Source: Gadus chalcogrammus (taxonomy: Eukaryota; Chordata; Actinopteri; Gadiformes; Gadidae). From it: a DNA stretch of 64,000 nt. A program made the translations under genes and the position numbers. This document shows, in pieces, positions 1 to 12,499 of the stretch. Below the pieces are notes generated by a model. It saw only the letters and a list, made by a program, of their open reading frames with translations. It had not been told where the DNA came from and did no database searches. Location: NCBI RefSeq assembly GCF_026213295.1, contig NC_079419.1, forward strand, positions 8,519,037-8,583,036, in the 5' to 3' direction. Each line of letters opens with the position of its first letter. Position 1 is the stretch's first letter.

Positions 1-65
1 GATTTTCATCCCAAAACGTAATTCATTCAGGTGGCTTTACCTTTGACTGAGAAAAAAAAAAAGAT

Positions 66-1004
66 CAGTGGTTCCCAAACTTTTTTGTAAGCAAAGTAGT
101 GAACCCCCCAACCCACCTTCCCCGGTTCCCACGGTGCATAGTTGTAATAAAAAAATCCTTGCTGCTAAAATTTGCCTCGGTCTGCAAAGAGTTATTCTTT
201 GTGTGCAGATTGTTCTGTGTGCACCACACATAGCCATGGCATTTATGTCACCGGTTTGACGTAACTAACGATATACATCGAACATACAGATACATCAGAA
301 TCTTCAGTATTCGCCTTGTTGACTGACATCGGCCTACAGGCAAACACGATGACATTCACCAATGGCAGTGGCTGATGATCTGTTGTTTCACATCCATTTT
401 TTAACTAACATAATCTGAGTCATTTGAAAAAATGTTGAATTAAAGGTTGTTTTAATCAATTTGTTTGAATTGGTGCTCATTCAAAGATAGTGTGACGAAG
501 GGCTGAAAGATTATTGTTTTTGCGGTAAAAAAAGGGGGCATGAATAATTTAAAATACACCGGTATCGACTAAATTGTTATTTTAAACATCTGCATCAGCC
601 CAACATCTCACAATGGATGCACTCCTTGCCCTGACATTGTGGCCCGGCAGTTCGCACACACTTCTTGCGGAGCTTGACCATTTCGGAGGTGTGCGTCACG
701 CGTCAAATACCCGTATTTACCCTGCTCGCAGAGCCGTGATTTCATCATGATGGGTTCAAGCAGTGGCTCGCGAAATTCATGCAGGGTGCACCAGTGACTA
801 TGAAGTTTGGTACATCGGTGCACACGCTTGGGTAGTCATTTATGCTCTTGTGGGCAACACATTTGAAATTGTTGTGCTTAAACTTTTATGTGCTGTGCAA
901 TTGAGTTTTCCCCTCACTAAAACACACTAAATTATCCCTTCCAACCCATCTCCCTGCGCCCCTCCCCCCCCTTACCCCTGTGCCTCCCACGCTGGGAATC
1001 ACTG
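66..1004. mobile_element. Probable non-autonomous hAT-type DNA transposon remnant
   Basis: The left end starts CAGTGGTTCCCAAAC. The right end, read on the opposite strand, starts CAGTGATTCCCAGCG. These inverted termini match at 11 of 12 bases (CAGTGRTTCCCA). Both ends run into C-rich or G-rich subterminal sequence, which is typical of vertebrate hAT families whose termini read CAGTGGTTCYCAAACTTT. No hAT transposase frame is present, so the copy would be non-autonomous. An exact 8-bp target-site duplication is not visible; the flanks share only AAGAT with a one-base offset, so the copy is either old or its boundaries are approximate. Alternative: chance similarity between two unrelated termini. 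Confidence 0.45.
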
Positions 1005-4000
1005 ATGTAAGATATAGTAATATTCCCTAACATAGCCCCTTTATTCATTATATGAATCACAATTATTCAAACGTTATACCTAGGCAAAGGCCTACACAAA
1101 GACATTATGCTTAACAAAATAGCAGAAATACATTTTCAACAAGGTAAATTGCCTAACAAGCTCAAACACCCGCACTACATCAATCAATGTTGAATAAGCC
1201 CGGATTCTCAATCAACAGTCGTTCCTTGAAAAATCTAAGGTGGCAGGAAAATAATGTGTCTTTAATAACGAGCTTCAGAAGCAGTCACTATTCTCCATTC
1301 TTATAACAATCTGTTGGTGATTGGTTTGATAAGCATGAATAGACTACACTGGTTAGGGGCCCGATCAATGGGAACCGTGTATTCTCCTGCGTTGACAAAA
1401 CAGCGCTAATCCAAACCCAGAGCCGTTAACGTTAATGCACGATCAACAAACGTTTGACGCATGAAAAGGACTAAGCAAAGCTTCGAGAAACGCTCGGTTT
1501 GATCTTCCCACAGTGTTTTCGCCTTTTCTCGTGGTTCACCTTCCAGAATAGCACCTGTTTGCCCTCCTTTAAGGTGTTTGCGAATGTCGGTAGGGAGGCT
1601 TGTAAAAAAAAAAAAGTAGTAATTTTTCACAGCGAACCAGCAACCTCTTTGTTTTCTGCTAATTTATAGGATACCCATTCTTCGAAAGCTACCGGTCTGG
1701 GGAAACCTTTACACGCCTCTGCTTTGGTAGCAGACTGCTGCAGCCACAACGTGTATTTTTATTTATCTGTAGGTGTTTACTACAATAAAATTCATGGAAG
1801 GAATTGCTTTTTATAAATCAAAATAAAAGGTAGATCATAAATATGGAAGATGACAGATCTTAAGCACGGTAGTCATTGATGACGTCCATGAATCAGCCCT
1901 GATTGCATCAGCATGAACACAGACAGTTTACGCAGGGATGGGGAGAAAGCGTGAGAAAGAACCTGGCTTTTCTAGCCGCTAATCTTTCACCAGGCCCTGA
2001 AATCCCAGCATTGTAGAGCGGAGGGTTGGGTTGTTGTGGGTATGTGGGTAACAAGGTGGGAGCGTGATCAACATAGATGAGCCACTACCGTGTGTATACG
2101 TTTGACGCTGTGTGCCTTCAGAAACAAGACGAGTCTAGTAGAGATGTGTCTTGATTACTGAACTACAGCACTTGCATCAAGCCATCAGCACGCGTCCAAT
2201 GGTTCAGTCTTGGATACAGTAAATCAATGAATGCCGGAGCCCATTTTGTACAGGCCTTACGTCCAGCCCATGCGGTCTACATTAGGTGACCTTGAATAAT
2301 TCCAATGCTCGGCCTCTCTCTGTTCCTACAACAGAAGAGCTTTGTTACATGTCTCCGTGCTCACTGCCGTCTCAGATGACTTGCAGTGTAGGAGAGCGAT
2401 TTCACACCTGTTGTGGTGTAGTTGTTAACATATGTATGGTAGACAGGCACGGCAAAAAGGGTCTCTGCCGCACAATCACCCAACCGCAGCTCGCACATTG
2501 TCCACATCAATAAAAAGGTTGGGGGAAGCCGGCAGGTTTCATATGGTAATAAAAGTTCAAAATCTTTCTATGATGTCCCTAACAACACAAAAACATGTTT
2601 GAAGAAGGCCGACACAAATATGTTTCATGGACCAATGCAAAAAAGGCACCATTACATTTACAGCACGTTCATAAGCCCGACAGGTTTATGACCACTAAGG
2701 ACACAATTCTAGCAGCTAACACCATCGCTGCCTGCCATTCTGAACCATTAACAATAGAGAATAAACACAGTATTGTGAGGCTTTCCATGGCTGCATGGTA
2801 GCAAGTGCCGCCCATGTATTTGTGGTCATGCCTGTTTGCGATAAAATCCAATTCAGTCAGCCACCTGTGACCTTGTCGTACCACCTGAAAAGCCACATGA
2901 CATTTAAATGGCATTTTTATATAAAAGGAGGTTTTGTTAGCAAAGCACAATTGGAAGCATTATTTTTCTTATCAGTAGCATATGACTATGCGTCAGGTAC
3001 ATCAAAAGGCCTGGCCGTGTGAATTAAGTCATTCCATTTTCCATTTACTGGTGTTAATAGTCTGCACTTACATGTGTGTGTGTGTGAGTGTGTACACCAG
3101 TAGTGTGCTGGATTAGCATACAACACAAGAAGGCCTGGAGATCTGATTAACATCATCCTGACCCCAAGAGCTCCCACGAACATCTGTCCACCACGATTCT
3201 ATTAAAGCGGAAAGAGTTGGGGTACTTTGGGTCGGGTAGTAGGAGGGAAGGATCAGGCTGCATTAAACAGCTCTGGGGCACAAATGGTAAATTAAAGCAA
3301 GCACGCTCAAAGGAAAGTCTAGTGCCAGAAAAGCATAAATGAGCAACTTTGGTGTTTTTTTCCCCCGGAACATTTCTAGGGATCAGCAGAGAATGGAGGA
3401 AAACCGTTCCTCTGAGCTACTGGTATTAAGCTGTTCAAAAAACTGCAATATCTGTGCTGTTTTTCTAAAGTTGATTCTTTGTGATCCCGAAGGCCTCGTC
3501 CAACCAACGTTCTTAATAGTGTTCACACACTGCAATGACACGCAAAAAGCGTTTCTCCCTAAACTAAACTCGATAATTTGCTGGTTTTCTTTCAACTACA
3601 TATTTTTTCCATGCTAGTAGCAGCAGTTGAGGATATCGTCCCAGGTTCATTTTTGTCAGCTCTCTCCTTAAAGGGGATACATCCAGGCTGCCTCTCATTT
3701 TATTGCCGGTGCCCAATTTCCCTGGTTGTCAAGAAACACCGTTGTCACACTGAAACAATGGCTACTGAGAGAGCAAAAAAAAAAACATGAGACTACCTCC
3801 ACAAATCTTTCTCTCTGCAAGCAGCTGCCAGAACAGAGCAGTAATCTGCCTCTGCTTTGATCCATCAACATCCAAGACACCCATCCTGACACTAAAAGGC
3901 TCCGGGCAGACATTGTCTTTTCACCGGAGATGTGATGGGGACGCGGCGCTGTGCCCGTCAGGGAGGACGGTATGGATTGCAAAGACCATCGTTCCCGAGT

Positions 4001-6676
4001 TGAGGTTATCTCCTCGTGAATATCTCTCATTTACCACATTGACAACAGCCAGTTTCCAGTTGGAACGGCACAGAGGCCCAGTGGTACCCTGTTGACTTCA
4101 GAGATTAGAGTTGGCCTCCAGTCAGAGCTATTGACAAATCTGCATAGATCGTATGGTCAGATGGTTTTGAAGTAGTCCATCACAGGGACCCTGATTGCCG
4201 GTTGCAGGAGATAAGCCAACTAGATGCCTTCAGCTATGCGTGTAGGTTTAGAGGTCAGTGACCTCCTATGTTGTTATGGCCTCACAGATAGATAGTTCTT
4301 AGCTCAAAGAATCCTAGCAACAGGTAACCCCTATCACCAAACACATTAGCCTATGACCCTAACCATGAAGCCTCAGCTGAGGCAAGGTCAAGACGAGATG
4401 CTAGCGTCTGCATGAGGAATGAGTTGGTAGACAACAGATCGCATTTCATCCCTAAATGTTCCAAGAATAGAGATACGATTTTAGGAAGCTTGTTGATAAG
4501 GAAAGAGTTTTACCGCAATATTAATTATATTGTTTTTCATTTGACTGCCAAACTTGAAGTACTATCTGTGTAATGGCATTTTTCACAGACATTAATACAA
4601 TATACTCTCGTTTCCCTGTCTGGGTCCTCTGAGAGAGACTGGTAATGAATGCAAAAGTAGCATGGAGAGTGGCCTAAATGGCACTGGTGTAGCTAACAAT
4701 TAGCTAATTCCCAAGTCTGTAAGACTGCCCATCGAGAGCTACTCTGTGGAGTAGAGTAACATAGATCGATATGCGTGCAGCAGAGTGCAAACCATTATTT
4801 CTTATTAATAATGGATTAGCACGTTATCATTTTCGCAAGGCAACACTTACTGGGAATTCGTCTAATGGAATCAACACTGGTAGTTGTTCTGGAACACTTC
4901 CAATTAGGCATTTTAAGACATTTGTTTTCTGCTTACTTCCACATGAAGCTGCCTCTATTACAAGTTATTAACCCTGATAAAGTTTGCACTTGTAGTTGTT
5001 TGTTGAAAGCTGTTAACATGTTCACAATATCTAGTTTCACGAAAGAACACTAATTTATAAACAAGATATCTCATATTATACACGTCATTTGTAAACCCAA
5101 TCAGCAAATAAATCACTCCGTTTCTGTGCAAAAGGGTCCTTTATAGATATGTATATTTATTGTTGATTCCTATTAACATTCATATTTGTGTTAGCTATAC
5201 ATTAGAGGAAATTGATTATTATGTCTGACTATTTGCTTGCAATGATAGTCAACAGAAAAAGGCTGTGATTTATCAAAGAGTGATCAATGATGCAACATGG
5301 AATAGGCCTGTGAGTTTTATGTGCTCAGAATAACCCAACCAAAGCAATGTGATTTACCCTCAACAAAATAAACATTGAAACAAACCCCCAAAACCTGCAG
5401 AAGAAAATGAAGGAAAAGAGATCCAAGCCATCAAACTTTCAACACTCTCCTGGACCGTGAAGAAAGGCTCTCTATCTGGGCCTTCAAGTCCTCCTCAGTG
5501 AATTATTCAAGACAGTGGAGAAGAACATAAACTCTGAGTGCAATTACCCATCACTCCTCTTCTCCCAGTGTGAGCAACATTAATGTAATGGCTTTCATCC
5601 TCGGAAGGCGATTATGAGCTGGAGAAGTATCTTAAGTCTGAATGCGGCCCGCAGTTCTCTCAGCGCGAGGCTATATGGCGTCATTCCGAGAAATATCATT
5701 ATCGGGCAAACTACGTCAAGTGTCTACCTTTAAAGAGAGCGTTTTAAATAAATGACACTTTTTTGAGGATAGACGTGCCTTTGTGAATCTAGTCAAGACT
5801 TAGGTAATGTCTGTGATGACGAGGTTAGTGGTATCATATGATGGGGAGGCTTGAGGTTGTACATTAGCCACGCTATTTACCCTGGCGCCTACAAGCCTCT
5901 ATCCATACCGGATTCATTACTGCTGGCTTCTTCCTGCTGAGCTGATGCGCTTTACGGTAAAGTTTAGAAGAAAGGTGAGTGAAGCAGCGTCAACACGAAC
6001 GCAAGATAGACGTGCAATATTATACCATTCCAAGAGACACAGACCTCGGTCGTTTTTCAAATGGTTTGTTTTTCTACGGCTTAAAGTTATGGACAAGAGT
6101 GGGAAAATGAAGAGAACCCATGTTGTTCTTCCCTTCTGCAGTGTCTCCAAGGCCCTCGTTTGGCTTCATAACTTCTACCCAGGTGTCATGTTTTTTTCCC
6201 TATTTTTTTAAGCAATGTATTGAACTGTACAGATCGTCTCGATGCTACTCATCTGTTGAGCAAATGATGCACATGCACCAAACCTATAACACAAGCCGCT
6301 AATGGCCTCATGCGCAAGCTCAACTGCGGAGCTCATCAAAAATACCCCGTGGCATCATCGTTTATTTTGCTTGATGAAATTTTCTCATTTAAATTAGGAC
6401 ATAAAATGGAAGCACTTTCATAGTTCTTAAAATAGAGGAATACAGAAGGGCAAAAAAGTATCATTTTAATAGTGTGTCTTTTAATTTGTTAAGCTGCAGC
6501 TTGAGACCAAATACAATAAAAACCAAACTTGTTTGTTAAGTGCCTGTGGGGAAGCACACACTGGGGGATCCGTGGAGCAAAGGGCGGGTGGGCGGGACAT
6601 GATAACGGCTGAACACCAATGGGCTGGTGTGAGGGAAAGCTTTTAGTGGTCCCTATTGGGGTCGGGGACGGCAAAC
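1005..6676. other. Unique non-coding DNA, presumed intron
   Basis: No supported exon, RNA gene or complete mobile element was found. Short open frames show no family motif and no flanking splice-site pairs. The stretch lies downstream (minus-strand sense) of the signal-peptide exon and is therefore probably intron. Diverged repeats cannot be excluded by eye. Confidence 0.5.
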
Positions 6677-6741
6677 GAGAGAGAGAGAGAGAGAGAGAGA
6701 GAGGGCGAGAGAGAGGGCGAGAGAAAGAGAGAAAGAGAGAC
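6677..6741. repeat. Interrupted (GA)n microsatellite
   Basis: A run of GA dinucleotides with GGGC and AAAG interruptions. It produces a spurious Ser/Leu-rich frame on the minus strand. The interruptions suggest an older locus than the pure arrays elsewhere in the window. Confidence 0.9.
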
Positions 6742-8710
6742 ATAAGAGAGTTTGTCTTGTAGAGGCTCAGCTGGGGAACTGGGCACCAGTCTAATCGGAC
6801 CCCATTTCAGTGAGAGGTCATCATCCATCACTGTACCATCTTGTTTGACCCCTATAACCTCATTAATTTGCCTCCCCTAGATTAGCTTTCCTTCAAAGCC
6901 CAGAGAGGGCCCCTGCCATTGTTCTTTAACCCGCACCTCACCCCGCCACCGCCTGCTTTTCCATACATGGCACCTAAAGTGATTTCAATCTACGCAGGAT
7001 AAACTTGAAAGACCATTAAATGATGTGGCTTTCGGGACCTGAAACAACAAACAGCTTTTAGTTTAACTGGAGCCCACAGGCCTTTTGTCTGTTGCTAGCC
7101 TGCTGACACGCAGCCATTGCCTAGGTAGCCACTTAGGCATGAGATGGTTCCCACTTGAGATCCCTGTGATGTTCACCGTTCTGCCCCATGTCCATGGGCT
7201 GTTTGATCCAATGAGAGACGCTCTGAGTAATAGGCCTAACGATAGATCTAGGTGTTGTCTTTCTGAATGCTTTTCAAAGTTAATGTCTGTGTTCTCTGAA
7301 TGCCTAAAACCGGCCACATCTAAATGATCTAGTTGAAGTCTGTCTATTAACATCTAGGAAGTACAATAGTGCACAAAATCTATTAGGGTTTGATAAAATG
7401 CCAGGAAAAATGTCATTCATTATCAATTAATCTGCAACCTTTGATACTAATTTGGAATACGAAGAGACCCAACTCTATCATTCCCTGCCCCAGTTTCTGT
7501 GCACGTCCAGGAACATCACTCAAATAACTTGACATCTAAATTAAGTCGTTTATCTTAGAATTGGAAAGTGGCTTGAAATTATTTTAACTATTGCCTCAGC
7601 TATCTTTTCTAAAATGACGCTAAATGAAAACTGACGGCAGACCTCTTTGCGTGTGGCCCTGCTATCAATGTGGCCAATTCAATTATTAATCGTATTAAAA
7701 TATCTTAATTAACAACACAGTATTGTTAACTCTATCCCAACTCGTTAAACCTTTCAATTTTACCCTAGCATTCCCTTCGACCGCCTGGTCATCTGTGTGG
7801 TCCACAGAACGCTAACAACATTAGCCTCCTGAACAAAAGGTTCTATCGATGGATCTACTGACTTTTAATTAAAAAAAAGAATCAATTTCCTTGCCCATTC
7901 ATTTTGAGAACTGGGTGACCATATGGCCACTTAAAAACACAATCCAATTCCGACCGCCCAACCCTTGCCCCGTCCTCCCCAAATCTACTCCCCTTTTGTC
8001 CAATGCACTTCGGTTTAGTAGCCCTCTAAATTATGTGATCACTTACAGGGCCCCTACAGCAGTCCCGTACATTTTCATTGTGGTATAGGGTACATTTCTG
8101 GTTTTGTTGGTTAGGGATTTAAGCATTTCATTGCCTCTGAACACAACATACACCATAAACCTGCCACGCGGTGGATATACTGACCCATAGCAGATAGGAC
8201 ATTCATTTGTGGGTAAAACAGCTAGCCCCCGTTGTTAAAGATCTACCTTGATCTTTTTCCCTTTAAAATAATCAAAGCCTCTGTAGTTTTTGTGGTGTAT
8301 TCTACTTTCACTCACGATTGCCAAAGGGTCGGAGAGTCAAATAAATGATTGGTGGGGGAAAGCGGTTACATGAAAAAGTATGTTTAAACCAGGAGACATA
8401 ATGATGATCCTGTGAGCGATCCTCTGTGTGCAAGAAACCGCCCTGGTGGTCTTCCTGTAACTCACGATAAAAATCCTACCCAGATTATAGGAGGCAACGG
8501 GAACAAAGCAGAGAGAGAGACATACATCAAAAGAGGACATTAAAGTACATGGAATAACTCAGGGTGACAGCACAACAAAAAGATAACCACTAGATCCAAG
8601 TGCTGGATATGTCTGACTTTGAGGCTGACCTTGCAGTGGGCGGTGGTCTATTGTGTCAAGGGAGGCAGCACAGAGAGCCAGATGATTAGCCCAGCCCTCC
8701 CCCTCAGAGA
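6742..8710. other. Non-coding DNA, nothing recognised
   Basis: AT-leaning unique sequence with no supported exon or repeat family. It probably belongs to the same intron as the flanking DNA. Confidence 0.5.
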
Positions 8711-8732
8711 CCCCCCCCCCCCCCCCCCCCCC
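8711..8732. repeat. Poly-C tract of 22 bases
   Basis: An uninterrupted C run on the plus strand. Its length is prone to sequencing and assembly error. It also creates a false glycine run on the minus strand. Confidence 0.9.
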
Positions 8733-10721
8733 AGGGATCAATGGACCATCCAAGATCGGCACTCAAAATAATCACACTATATTGTGAGCCTACTCAATTA
8801 CAATGCAAGAGGAATGATGTCATAGGGTTATAGCACAGACCGCTATGGGGAGGTGGGGTTAGTTGGGTGTGGGGGGAGTGTTCGTTGGTGTGTGTGTGTG
8901 CGCGTTATTTGCTTTGGTACATCAACAGCAACGACACTAATTGAATTGTCTTACCTAAGCGATGGCAACGCAACACAATCTCGCAAAAACACAGCAAGAC
9001 AGAACAGGGACAAGAGACAAGGACACCGGAGAGGCAGACTGGAAATAGAACGATCAGTAGAAACGGTGTGTGGAGTTGGCGGGGACATCTAACACTGGTA
9101 CAAAAGTCTGCAATCTGAGGCCACTTGGCTTGCCGGTGCTGTTTCCGTAGGAAAGCTACACAGAGTACTGGTAATCAAAACCTTGCCAGGCACCCCACCC
9201 AAAATATCATGTCTGCAGTTTGCCCTGTAATTCAGGGCCCTGCGAGCAGAACTATCACATTTGCATAACTTAGACGCATTAAAATTACAGGCAACCATTG
9301 TGTGCAACCCCACCATTTGTGGTAGGTGTTATTTTTGCCCCCTTCTGCTGGTGTCTTATTTTAATTCCATGTCTGTTCGCACTATACTTTGAGTAATAGC
9401 AGGCCTTGGCCTATTCCCATAAAGAGTTACATAGACGTACATCCATAGACTTAAGAAAGCTCCAGAATACTTTAATGCGACACCAAGCCCACGTTCATGT
9501 GCTGATTCAGTCCACAAGCCGAACTGGGAGCCTCCCATTTAATTTAGTCTTGAAGGATCAATGGCTGAGTGTCATTTAAAACAGTTTCTTTCTTATGGGT
9601 AAAGCAGAGAAAGATATTTGTTCTTATACCGAAGCCGAACTTATCTGTAAACGGCGGTGAACATAACAGTGGAACATAGGTTCTCAAGTAGGGCCATTAA
9701 CACAGAGGAAAGTGGATAATGGTACTTGGCCTATCAACAATGTGCCCCTGTAAGAGCCGGCTGGAAAAAGGCACATTCCGTAATCACCACACTTTTATAC
9801 AACAGCTTAACACAGTGCGAGGCAGAGGTGAGAATAATTCTTGCATTAATTATTATCTTGAGTAATGAGAGGCATTGGCAGAGGAGGTGTGAAAACGTAC
9901 TTCTGGGGTCGGACTTGCATTGATACTGGGTATGAAGAGGTCTCAGAGCCTTGAACTGAAAGAACAGTGAAGTGAAAGGCAAGGGGAGTACAGAAATACA
10001 CTGTATATATTGTGTGAGTGTGTGTGTATATAAGGGGGGGATGGGGGGGGGTGTTCTAATTGAATTACAGCAACCCTGTGACAGCATTGCAGCTGAGGTC
10101 ATGCAGTGAATTAATTATGTTCCTGACCCTGTCTACAGCAGTGGCTTGCGGCCGCCTCCTGGGGCCTCTCCGGCCCCCCGGGGCCCAGCAACAGTGACAC
10201 ATCTTCCTGTGCTGCTTCTTCCACTCACAGCCTTTATTCGGATCGACAGCCAGGCATAGAGGCCGGAGGAGCATCCTCAATGCATTCTCCGACCTCTTCC
10301 TTTCACCCGGGCGCTACGGGTTTCCGAACTCCGGGTAGGAATGCACTCCTAATGCCTTAGCTTAGTCACCTCGTGTAGCTTTTCTCCTTTCCTTCAACTG
10401 GAGTCATGGAGCATTATATAAATGAAATGTACAAGAAAGCAGCCCATGCTTTCTTGTACAATCACTTTAATGCACTTTATGTGTTAAAATCCTCTGTAAA
10501 CGTGTACCGTTATTGTGAGGCAGCATGTCAGATCTAACCTAAGGACTGAGCCATAATGTTAATTTGAACGTATTTTTAAGTTACATAGCCAAATAATATA
10601 GAAAGGATATCAGTGTCACAGAAACGAGTGCGAGTACGTTTAACGATTGGCTTGGCCAAAATGCTACATGATACTGAACCAAAAATAACACTGAGCTCAG
10701 AATAAAACCGTTGCTACTTAC
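8733..10721. other. Presumed intron next to the signal-peptide exon
   Basis: No exon is supported. A GC-rich patch at about 10147-10330, which includes a NotI-like GCGGCCGC context, is CpG-richer than its surroundings. Being close to the donor at 10721, it could hold intronic regulatory sequence. A 13-bp hairpin lies at 10428-10460. Confidence 0.45.
10428..10460. repeat. Perfect 13-bp inverted repeat with a 7-base loop
   Basis: TGTACAAGAAAGC at 10428-10440 is exactly complementary to 10448-10460, with loop AGCCCAT. It lies about 260 bp inside the intron downstream of the minus-strand coding exon. It is short for a pre-miRNA. Function unknown. Confidence 0.75.
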
Positions 10722-10889
10722 TGTCTGCCAGAGAGGACATCGCCGTGCAGCTGAGCAGAAGCAGGAACGGCGCCGCCCATCTGGGCAGGAGGGGCACTGA
10801 CAGGTGAATGTTAGGCACCATGTTCCAAGGTGGCACTGCTCCCTCCTCGAGTCCCTCCGCTAGACACTGACAAGATCAAAGACTAACAC
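10722..10889 (-). CDS. Signal-peptide (first coding) exon of a secreted or membrane protein
   Basis: Seen: on the minus strand a pyrimidine-rich tract ends in CTCCTAG at 10890-10891. It is followed by 68 nt of 5' UTR (10889-10822), an ATG at 10821 with A at -3 and G at +4, 33 codons, and a consensus donor GTAAGT (10721-10716). An in-frame TGA lies in the UTR part, so translation must start at this ATG. The peptide begins MVPNIHLS, has a hydrophobic core (about residues 15-25, including APFLLLL) and a small-residue end SSLAD that suits signal peptidase cleavage after Ala32. The exon ends in phase 1 with a single A of the next codon. Known: first coding exons that hold only a signal peptide, follow non-coding exons and border long introns are common in receptor and cell-adhesion genes. 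Inference: the next residue may be Ser (A|GC or A|GT), giving an ...ADS junction like that before the first Ig domain of LAR-type receptor phosphatases (PTPRF). Other receptors fit too, so no symbol is given. No later exon is visible in the 10.7 kb to the left. Confidence 0.78.
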
Positions 10890-10930
10890 CTAGGAGAGCA
10901 GAGAAACACAGGGACACACACAGTCAGGAT
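10890..10930 (-). promoter_or_regulatory. 3' splice site of the signal-peptide exon
   Basis: Read on the minus strand, a CTGAC branch-like motif is followed by a pyrimidine-rich run and CTCCTAG, with the exon starting at 10889. This shows that the exon is internal, so at least one non-coding exon and the promoter lie at higher coordinates. Basis: seen in sequence, with standard vertebrate splice rules. Confidence 0.7.
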
Positions 10931-12180
10931 TTGCATAAGTTTGAATGAGCAACGACAATAGCACTGCATATTTAAAGAAATCTATACAAAAGGAGAAGAA
11001 AATGAGTCGCCAACACAAATGGGAAAAACAACGACGCACAACAGCGGGAGCTTTTCACACAAATCCCACTTGATCCCGCCTAAGAGTTGGAATACCGTCC
11101 TCGTCGGCGACAATGAACGACATCCTGGCTCGGTCGAAGGCAAAAGGGAGGAAGCCAGTGCATCTCCGATACCAAACAGGTCTCCCTAATGAAGGACTGC
11201 TAAAAAAAAAAAAGAGACAAAAGACAAAGAAAAGACCCCCCTGAGGTTTGGGCCCCCAGGAGTCCCAAATCCACTAGCTATCTCCCATTAAGAAATTGAA
11301 ACGCTGTTTCCCAGATGAGCCCAAATCATACAGAGTGCCATGATGTCACAGGATGACAACATGCGACCCATGCATAAACACTTGACACACACACACACAC
11401 ACACGCACGCACGCACACACACACACACACTCGTCATCCCCAGGGGATTTTATGCTTGGGCGACGGAGCAGGTGTTCCGCAAATTAACCATAATTACCCT
11501 AAGCTCTCATGGCAAGGAGAATTGCTCAACTGCTGCCTAAATTGGCAGCAGGACACAAGCGGTTGTCCTAAAAGGAAGGGCTAGTGGGTATTGATTCTTG
11601 TGGATTAACAGCATCCATGGACGTTTCTTGGTAGCAATCTGATAAGATATTTGACCTTCGAGTGGCCCTCAGCTCATGGCCTGTATTTTAGCAGTCACCG
11701 CTCTCCTGATTATTGTTACTGTGTCCACAAATTGCACCCTGAATAAATGTCTTATCTTGCCACGCTTGCCCCAGGGCATCTCTGATGAGGATCACAGTGT
11801 TGTAAAACAGAGGGCATCTGGTACTGAGAGATATCAACGTGCCCCCATGAAGAAATAAACAAGGACGCAAAAAGTTTGAGAAGCAGCCTTCGAGCATTCC
11901 TATTTTGCCTTCAAGGGCTCCCTGACGATTTTCTATGAGCCATCTTTCTTTGCTTGTTAAAGGTCGATAGGAATTGAATTGAAAAGATTCTCAGTCGCTC
12001 TTCTGTTTGGTCTCAGTGCCTTCTTTACATCACAGAGAAAACGATGGTGATTGCAGATATTTGTGAGAGGAGAAATAGGAGGGGTGTCCTGAATGTGAAA
12101 TAACTCTGGGCGTGCTGGGTGGCCAGTCAAGTATCGTCAATTCAGTCTGGCTGAGTAAGTCGGAGGAGCCGGGGAACAAT
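10931..12180. other. Non-coding DNA upstream of the signal-peptide exon (minus sense)
   Basis: No coding exon is seen. It contains an A run (about 11201-11212) and the CA microsatellite at 11384-11430. It is either intron or proximal 5' region of the minus-strand gene. Confidence 0.45.
11384..11430. repeat. (CA)n microsatellite with CG interruptions
   Basis: CA dinucleotides interrupted by GCACGCACGC in the middle. Confidence 0.9.
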
Positions 12181-12195
12181 GCCCCCTGTATCTGG

Positions 12196-12204
12196 TATAA
12201 AAGG
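12196..12204 (+). promoter_or_regulatory. TATA-box-like motif (plus strand)
   Basis: TATAAAAGG followed by a G-rich stretch gives the spacing and context of a TATA core promoter, with a start predicted near 12225. A CpG-dense patch follows about 300 bp downstream. No protein-coding frame of recognisable family follows, so if real it may drive a non-coding or divergent transcript. A chance match is possible. Confidence 0.25.
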
Positions 12205-12499
12205 AGGGGGAAAAGGCAACGTCTGCGCGAGGTGGTAGTATATTAGTCACGTTGCCTATTTGATGCTTGTGGAAACATTAGGACGCGCATTCTCGCTCAA
12301 ACACGCAAACAATTCACCCCCTTATGACAACCTGTCCTCCAACAAGACGCAACAAAGGAAACTAAACAAGAAGAAGTCGGCTTTTGGGATTTTGTGCGTG
12401 TCTGTGTGTGTGTGTGCATCGGAGAACGGCTTTAATCTCTAGTGACAGGCTGCCTGGGGAAGGCGGGATGAGGAGGGGGCAAGAAGGGTTAAGCAGGGC

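Noticed and set aside
5945..5972. Plus-strand donor AAAG|GTGAGTG after a short ATG frame
   Set aside because: A good donor alone. No signal peptide, no convincing acceptor or promoter upstream, and only 9 codons before it.
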